DNA from: JBFGWM01 sp041588495
GTDB taxonomy: Bacteria > Pseudomonadota > Gammaproteobacteria > Pseudomonadales > JBFGWM01
Length of the DNA: 10,357 nt
Direction: 5' to 3'
Assembly (NCBI GenBank): GCA_041588495.1
Contig: JBFGWM010000088.1
Location: 1-10,357 of the forward strand
Position numbers and translations under genes: made by a program. Below the pieces are notes generated by a model. The model saw nothing but the letters and a program-made list of their open reading frames with translations. It was not told the DNA's origin and made no database searches. Positions 6,508 through 10,357 of the stretch are shown piece by piece. The number at the start of each line of letters is the position of its first letter. Positions within the stretch are counted from its first letter, which is position 1.

Positions 6508-7766
6508 GCACGGACGTGGCCAACAGATCATCACGCACATGGATGACGCTCGGAATCGCCGCCCTGCTCGGCATGGTGCTGGCCTACGCGTTCTGGCCGC
6601 GCGCGGTGATGGTGGACATCGGCGCCGCCACCCGGGGCCCGATGACGGTGACCATCGACGAGGTCGCGCGCACGCGGGTGCGCGACGCCTACGTGGTGTC
6701 GGCACCCGTGTCGGGACGCCTGCTGCGCGTCGAAGTCGAATCCGGGGATCCCGTCGAGGGCGGCGACACGACCATCGCCCGCATGTTGCCGCTGCCGCCA
6801 TCGGCGCTGGATATCCGCACCCGCGAGCAGGCGCGGGCAGCAGTGAGCGCCGCGCAAGCCGGCGTGCGTCTTGCCCGCGCGGACCTCAACAAGGCCCTGG
6901 CCGACGAGGAACTGGCGTCAGCGGAACTCGAGCGCGCCAGCGCACTGCGCAGGAGCGACAATCTGTCCCAGTCGGAGCTGGACCGCGTGCAACGCGCCTG
7001 GCGTCTGGCCCGGGCCGCGCTCGACACATCCCGCGCGGCGATCTCCATGCGCGAGGCAGAACTCGCCAGCGCGCGGGCGCGCCTCATCAGTTTCAGCGAG
7101 CGACCACTGCCAACACCGGACGCCCTGCCGGGCGAGGATGCCATCCCGCTGAAGGCCCCGGTGTCCGGGCGCGTGCTGCGCATCATGCAGGAAAGCGAGA
7201 CCACCCTCGCCGCCGGCACCCCGATCATGGAAATCGGCGACGTGTCGCGGGACCTGGAGATCGTCGCCGAACTGCTTTCCGGCGACGCGGTGCAGGTACC
7301 ACCCGGCGCACGCGTGGTGATTCGCAAGTGGGGCGGTCCGCATGCGCTGGGCGGCGTGGTCGAGCGGGTGGAGCCGTGGGGCTTCACCAAGTTCTCGGCG
7401 CTGGGTGTTGAAGAGCAACGCGTGAACGCCATCATCCGTTTCACCGACCCGCTGGAGCGCCGCGAGAAACTCGGCCACGGCTTTCGCGTCGAGACCCGGA
7501 TCGTGACCTGGGAAGCGGAGAACGTGCTGACGGTTCCCTCCAGCGCCCTGTTCCGTCATGCATCGGGATGGGCGGTGTTCGCGGTGGAGGGTGGCCGGGC
7601 CCGTATCCGCGCGGTGGAAATCGGACACAGCAACGGAACCCAGGCACAGGTGCTGGCCGGCCTGGAGACCGGCGAAGAAATCATTCTTTATCCGGGCCCG
7701 GGCATCACCGACGGCATCCGCGTGGCCCGGCGCAAGGTCGAACCCGGTGGTGCCTCCGGCAGCTGA
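6504..7766 (+). CDS. HlyD/MacA-type periplasmic adaptor (membrane fusion protein)
   Basis: The 420-residue protein has an uncleaved N-terminal membrane anchor (about 13-31). It then shows two half biotinyl-lipoyl motifs, SAPVSGRLLRVEVESGDPVEGG (66-87) and KAPVSGRVLRIMQESETTLAAG (217-238), bracketing a long Ala/Arg/Glu-rich coiled-coil hairpin (about 104-197). A beta-barrel domain (about 250-335) and a membrane-proximal domain (about 336-410) with LTVPSSALF complete the standard adaptor order. Such proteins link an inner-membrane pump to an outer-membrane TolC-type channel or act on periplasmic substrates. The start is a GTG that shares four bases with the permease stop; the next in-frame Met (residue 14) would destroy the basic flank of the anchor. 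With the ATPase and permease it forms a MacAB-like tripartite system with ATPase and permease on separate chains. No channel gene follows, so an outer-membrane partner must be encoded elsewhere. Confidence 0.93.
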   Translation: MSTDVANRSSRTWMTLGIAALLGMVLAYAFWPRAVMVDIGAATRGPMTVTIDEVARTRVRDAYVVSAPVSGRLLRVEVESGDPVEGGDTTIARMLPLPPSALDIRTREQARAAVSAAQAGVRLARADLNKALADEELASAELERASALRRSDNLSQSELDRVQRAWRLARAALDTSRAAISMREAELASARARLISFSERPLPTPDALPGEDAIPLKAPVSGRVLRIMQESETTLAAGTPIMEIGDVSRDLEIVAELLSGDAVQVPPGARVVIRKWGGPHALGGVVERVEPWGFTKFSALGVEEQRVNAIIRFTDPLERREKLGHGFRVETRIVTWEAENVLTVPSSALFRHASGWAVFAVEGGRARIRAVEIGHSNGTQAQVLAGLETGEEIILYPGPGITDGIRVARRKVEPGGASGS

Positions 7767-7807
7767 TGCCCCCCCCTTTCCCGCCAACCCGTCGCGGCAT
7801 CCCGTGC

Positions 7808-7880
7808 TTGGAATCCAGGGCCGAACCAGATATAATTTCCGACTTAAATTTTTTCACCTTTTTATAAAATTAACCGAGGA
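7808..7880 (+). promoter_or_regulatory. Sigma70-type promoter and ribosome site of the S8 protease gene
   Basis: TTGGAA (7808-7813) and a perfect TATAAT (7831-7836) are separated by 17 bp, the optimal spacing. Transcription would begin near 7843, with a leader of about 45 nt that is strongly AT-rich and contains an imperfect inverted pair, TTAAATTTT (7844-7852) and AAAATTAA (7866-7873). GAGGA at 7876-7880 is a good ribosome site for the ATG at 7887, which is followed directly by a second ATG. This is the best promoter in the window and implies the protease is transcribed separately from the exporter operon. Confidence 0.75.
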
Positions 7881-7886
7881 TTTGAT

Positions 7887-9227
7887 ATGATGCCTTCGAG
7901 AACCCGACTGTCTTCCGCGATCGCCCTGGCAACCCTGGGCGCCGCCCTCGCCCTGCCGGTACAGTCCGCCGAAACACCCGCAGCCAGCATCCCGCAAGCC
8001 GGGGACATCATTCCCGGGCGCTACATCGTGGTGCTCAAGGACGCTGAGGTCATCCGCCAGGCGCTCGGCATCGCCGATGGCGGTGATCCGGAAGCACTCG
8101 CGGCAGCCGTGGTGGCCAGCCTGTCCGGGCAACTGCAGGGCAAGGTCGACTTTCTCTACGGACATGCGCTGCTGGGCTTTGCCGGTAACCTGACCGAAGC
8201 CGACGCGCAGCTGCTGCGCACCCATCCCCTCGTGAACTACGTCGAGGCGGACCAGGTGGTCGGCATCAATGCGACCCAGTCCAACGCGACCTGGGGGCTC
8301 GATCGCATCGACCAGCGCGGCGCAACGCTGGACTCACAGTACGTTTATGGCGCGACCGGCGCCGGCGTACACGCCTACATCATCGATACCGGCATCAATT
8401 CCGAACACGAGGAATTCGCCGGGCGGGTCGGTAACGGTGCCGACATTTCCGGCAGTTCCGGGTTCGGCGGTGGCGGCGGCGGATTGTTCGGCGGTGGCGG
8501 CGGCAGCGGTGGTGGCCTGTTCGGTGGCGGCGGTGGACTGTTCGGTGGCGGCGAGGAGGAAGCTCCGCCCGAGCAGGCGGAAGAACCTTCCGCGCCTGAC
8601 TGCAACGGCCACGGCACCCACGTCGCGGGCACCGTCGGCGGCAGCCAGTATGGCGTCGCCAAGGCCGTGACCCTGCACGGCATCCGCGTACTCGGCTGCG
8701 CCGGGGCCGGTTCCGGGTCGGCGACCATCGATGGGATCGACTGGGTGATCGAGAACCACGTGAAACCGGCAGTGATCAACATGAGCCTCGGCGGCGGTGC
8801 CAGTCGCGCCACCGACGAGGCCACCGCCAACGCGGTACGCGCAGGGATCTTCACCGTGGTCGCGGCAGGCAACGACGACAAGGACGCATGCTCCGATTCG
8901 CCGGCACGCGAACCCGTGGCGTTCACCGTCGGCTCCACCGACCGCGGCGACGATCGCTCGTCGTTCTCCAACTGGGGGAGCTGTCTGGACATCTTCGCCC
9001 CGGGCGGTGACATCACCTCGGCCAGCCACTCCAGCAACTCGGGGACCGCGACCATGAGCGGCACGTCCATGGCCGCGCCCCACGTGGCCGGCGCCGGCGC
9101 GCTGTACCTGCAGGGCAACCCGGGCGCGGCCCCGGCCACGGTCGGCAACGCACTCGTCAACCGTTCGACCCAGGGTGCGGTTACTGACCCCAAGGAGTCG
9201 GTCAACCGCCTGCTCTACTCGCGCTAG
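7887..9227 (+). CDS. Secreted subtilisin-like serine protease (S8, proteinase K/aqualysin type) with Gly-rich insert
   Basis: The 446-residue preproenzyme has a signal peptide (1-28, cleavage after VQSA), an inhibitor I9 propeptide (about 40-125, GRYIVVLKD to HPLVNYVEAD) and a catalytic domain starting near 134 (ATWGLDRIDQR). The triad is intact: Asp167 in YIIDTGIN, His242 in NGHGTHVAGT and Ser394 in GTSMAAPHVAG; Asn329 in AAGNDD is the oxyanion-hole residue. Sequences such as GVAKAVTLHGIRVLGCAGAGSGS resemble proteinase K and aqualysin I. The propeptide should act as folding chaperone and be removed by self-cleavage after export. Between Asp and His, where relatives have a short loop, there is an insert of about 45 residues: repeated LF plus glycine runs (192-222) then an acidic, Pro-rich stretch (223-238). 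There is no C-terminal PPC or sorting domain. The gene has its own promoter and terminator, so it is probably monocistronic. Confidence 0.95.
   Translation: MMPSRTRLSSAIALATLGAALALPVQSAETPAASIPQAGDIIPGRYIVVLKDAEVIRQALGIADGGDPEALAAAVVASLSGQLQGKVDFLYGHALLGFAGNLTEADAQLLRTHPLVNYVEADQVVGINATQSNATWGLDRIDQRGATLDSQYVYGATGAGVHAYIIDTGINSEHEEFAGRVGNGADISGSSGFGGGGGGLFGGGGGSGGGLFGGGGGLFGGGEEEAPPEQAEEPSAPDCNGHGTHVAGTVGGSQYGVAKAVTLHGIRVLGCAGAGSGSATIDGIDWVIENHVKPAVINMSLGGGASRATDEATANAVRAGIFTVVAAGNDDKDACSDSPAREPVAFTVGSTDRGDDRSSFSNWGSCLDIFAPGGDITSASHSSNSGTATMSGTSMAAPHVAGAGALYLQGNPGAAPATVGNALVNRSTQGAVTDPKESVNRLLYSR
8460..8552 (+). repeat. In-frame Gly-rich tandem repeat inside the protease gene
   Basis: This stretch is made almost only of GGN glycine codons broken by LF pairs (one GF at the start). 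A 16-bp unit beginning CTGTTCGGTGGCGGCG occurs at 8517-8532 and again at 8538-8553, a 21-bp period (seven residues, LFGGGGG). A diverged copy begins at 8484, 33 bp earlier. All unit lengths are multiples of three, so gain or loss of copies would keep the frame. Confidence 0.85.
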
Positions 9228-9246
9228 GTCGCTGTAAATTGGAGAA

Positions 9247-9277
9247 ATGCCGGCCGCGGCAAGGGCCCGGCCGGCAT
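9247..9277 (+). terminator. Hairpin downstream of the protease gene, probable terminator
   Basis: ATGCCGGCC (9247-9255) pairs perfectly with GGCCGGCAT (9269-9277) across a 13-nt loop, starting 19 bp after the protease stop. The stem is GC-rich and stable, but the following U-run is weak (GACTTTCC), so termination may be partial or the hairpin may mainly protect the 3' end of the mRNA. Its place after a single-gene unit supports a terminator role. Confidence 0.6.
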
Positions 9278-9457
9278 GACTTTCCGACCCCCGCCCGCGT
9301 TCAGCACGCGCAGGGCCGGGTGTTCGTTTCCCCCCGCCTCTGCGCTCCCGAAACCGGCATCCCCCGCCGCTCAAAAATAACGCGTATACTATAATCATAC
9401 GTTTCGTATTTTCGTGTTTCATTACTCATTTTTACGCGAACCTGGAGAAGAGGCGCC
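9278..9457 (+). promoter_or_regulatory. Intergenic region with AT-rich palindromic promoter candidate for the diiron gene
   Basis: The first part (to about 9370) is C/G-rich with no gene or clear signal. The part at 9371-9425 turns sharply AT-rich. It contains a perfect TATAAT (9390-9395) without a recognisable -35 box, and three alternating copies of one 5-mer: CGTAT (9383-9387), ATACG (9397-9401) and CGTAT (9405-9409). The last two form the perfect dyad ATACG-TTT-CGTAT (9397-9409), which would overlap the transcription start. The missing -35 and the dyads suggest an activator- or repressor-controlled promoter; this is inference. GGAG at 9444-9447 and AGAGG at 9449-9453 are purine-rich candidates for the ribosome site. 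Confidence 0.5.
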
Positions 9458-10357
9458 GTGGGAAGCCTTTTGGCAAAACCGGATACAAATGATGCGTCGC
9501 CGCAGGCGGTGCTGCGATCCCTTTCCAGCTACGCGACCTGCGTGCAGAAGTCGGAGGAGGTGTCCTGGAACCTCGACGAGGCGGTGCGTGGCATTCACCT
9601 CGATTTCGACCGCGAATTCCTCCCCGAAGCGATGGCCCAGACACGCAAACTCGAGTTCCTGACCGAAGCGGAGCGGCGCCGCCTCAACCAGGTGCAGGCG
9701 CACTCCTACGCGCACCTGTTCCAGTTCGTCGAAGACATCATCATCGCGCAGATACTCATCCAGGCCAGGCATCACGTGCACACGGATCACGCCGCCCTGC
9801 GCGCCCTGCTGCGCTTCTGCGAGGAGGAGGTCAAGCACCAGCAACTGTTCGCCGCATTCAAGAGCGTGTTCGTGGAAGAATTCCCGGTACCCTGCGGCAG
9901 CGTCGAGGACGCCGGCACGCTGGCGGACCAACTGTCCGAATGCAACGACCTCGCCATCATGCTGATGATCAGCATGCTGGAGTGGATCACCCAGAAGCAT
10001 TACATGTCGTGCTTTCGCGACGACAACGAGCAACTCGATCGCGGCTACTCCCGCCTGTTCGAACTGCACTGGGCCGAGGAAGCCCAGCATGCGCGACTCG
10101 ATTCACTGGAGATCGACCGCATTGCCCGAAACTCCCGGCGGGCCGATATCGAACGTGGAGTGGAAGGGTTCCTGAAACTCTGCGACCTGCTGGACGAGGT
10201 GCTGCAGGACCAGGCCTGGCTGGACCTGGAGACCCTGGAAAAACTGCTTGGCAGGTCTCTCGATACGAAACAGCGCAAGGCTGTGCTCGAAACCCGCTTC
10301 AGGAGTTATCGCTGGATGTTCATCGGCTGCGGACTGGAGCACCCCGTTTTCCGCCGC
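9458..10357 (+). CDS. Ferritin-like diiron protein, possibly AurF-type oxygenase (partial, runs off right edge)
   Basis: The frame is open from GTG 9458 through the last base, giving 300 residues without a stop. The protein is mostly helical and has two copies of a diiron ligand pattern: Glu92 (FVEDII) with E124-V-K-H127 (EEEVKHQQLF), and Glu175 (MLEWIT) with E208-A-Q-H211 (WAEEAQHARL). The E-X31-ExxH and E-X32-ExxH spacing agrees with ferritin-like carboxylate-bridged diiron proteins and lies in the range known for AurF-type N-oxygenases (PF11583); the usual Asp before ExxH is Glu here. A cytoplasmic oxygenase or oxidative-stress role is possible, but the substrate is not visible. No signal peptide is seen. 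No in-frame ATG lies between the stop at 9392 and residue 59, so GTG 9458 with its purine-rich upstream sequence is the best start. A long antisense frame (10090-9422) is a shadow of this gene. Confidence 0.8.
   Translation, partial: MGSLLAKPDTNDASPQAVLRSLSSYATCVQKSEEVSWNLDEAVRGIHLDFDREFLPEAMAQTRKLEFLTEAERRRLNQVQAHSYAHLFQFVEDIIIAQILIQARHHVHTDHAALRALLRFCEEEVKHQQLFAAFKSVFVEEFPVPCGSVEDAGTLADQLSECNDLAIMLMISMLEWITQKHYMSCFRDDNEQLDRGYSRLFELHWAEEAQHARLDSLEIDRIARNSRRADIERGVEGFLKLCDLLDEVLQDQAWLDLETLEKLLGRSLDTKQRKAVLETRFRSYRWMFIGCGLEHPVFRR

Noticed and set aside
7765..7801. GATGCC...GGCATC hairpin after the adaptor gene as terminator
   Set aside because: Only 6 bp of stem with a 25-nt loop and no U-run.
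8334..9422. Long minus-strand frame opposite the protease
   Set aside because: The protease has an intact catalytic triad on the plus strand; the opposite frame has no recognisable domain.
9422..10090. Minus-strand frame opposite the diiron gene
   Set aside because: The plus-strand frame has two complete diiron motifs and remains open to the edge; this frame is its complement shadow.

Overview
The window is GC-rich, tightly packed bacterial DNA with Gram-negative hallmarks: a probable lipoprotein, an MlaC-type periplasmic lipid carrier, a three-part envelope ABC exporter and sigma70-like promoters. The gene types fit a free-living, probably gammaproteobacterial, chromosome. No mobile element, rRNA, tRNA or CRISPR array was seen. 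Ten protein genes are supported; the first and last run off the window.

Region 1 (1-2129) is a redox/quinone-stress divergon. A LysR-type regulator (plus strand) is transcribed away from a two-gene minus-strand operon of an FMN-dependent NADH-azoreductase (azoR) and a glutathionyl-hydroquinone reductase (yqjG type, cut by the left edge). The two enzymes have complementary chemistry: two-electron reduction of quinones and azo compounds, and reductive removal of glutathione from glutathionyl-hydroquinones. The 106-bp gap holds two dyads, one of T-N11-A LysR-box form, placed to control both directions.

Region 2 (2137-7766) looks like an envelope transport block. On the minus strand a small probable lipoprotein precedes a stand-alone MlaC/Ttg2D-like protein. 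Divergent from them is an overlapping operon of a LolD/MacB-type ATPase, an eight-helix double-FtsX permease and an HlyD/MacA-type adaptor. No outer-membrane channel and no other Mla genes are present. The exported substrate is unknown; a lipid or lipoprotein link is an inference from the neighbouring MlaC-like gene.

Region 3 (7767-9280) is a single-gene unit: a strong-looking promoter, a secreted subtilisin/proteinase K-type protease with signal peptide and I9 propeptide, and a GC hairpin after the stop. The protease carries a repetitive LF-plus-polyglycine insert between its catalytic Asp and His.

Region 4 (9281-10357) has an AT-rich, dyad-rich promoter region and the first 300 codons of a ferritin-like diiron protein with two E-X31/32-ExxH motifs, resembling AurF-type oxygenases. 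Its start is a GTG.

The most unusual items are the protease insert, the lipoprotein/MlaC pair facing the exporter, and the diiron protein behind a palindromic promoter region.
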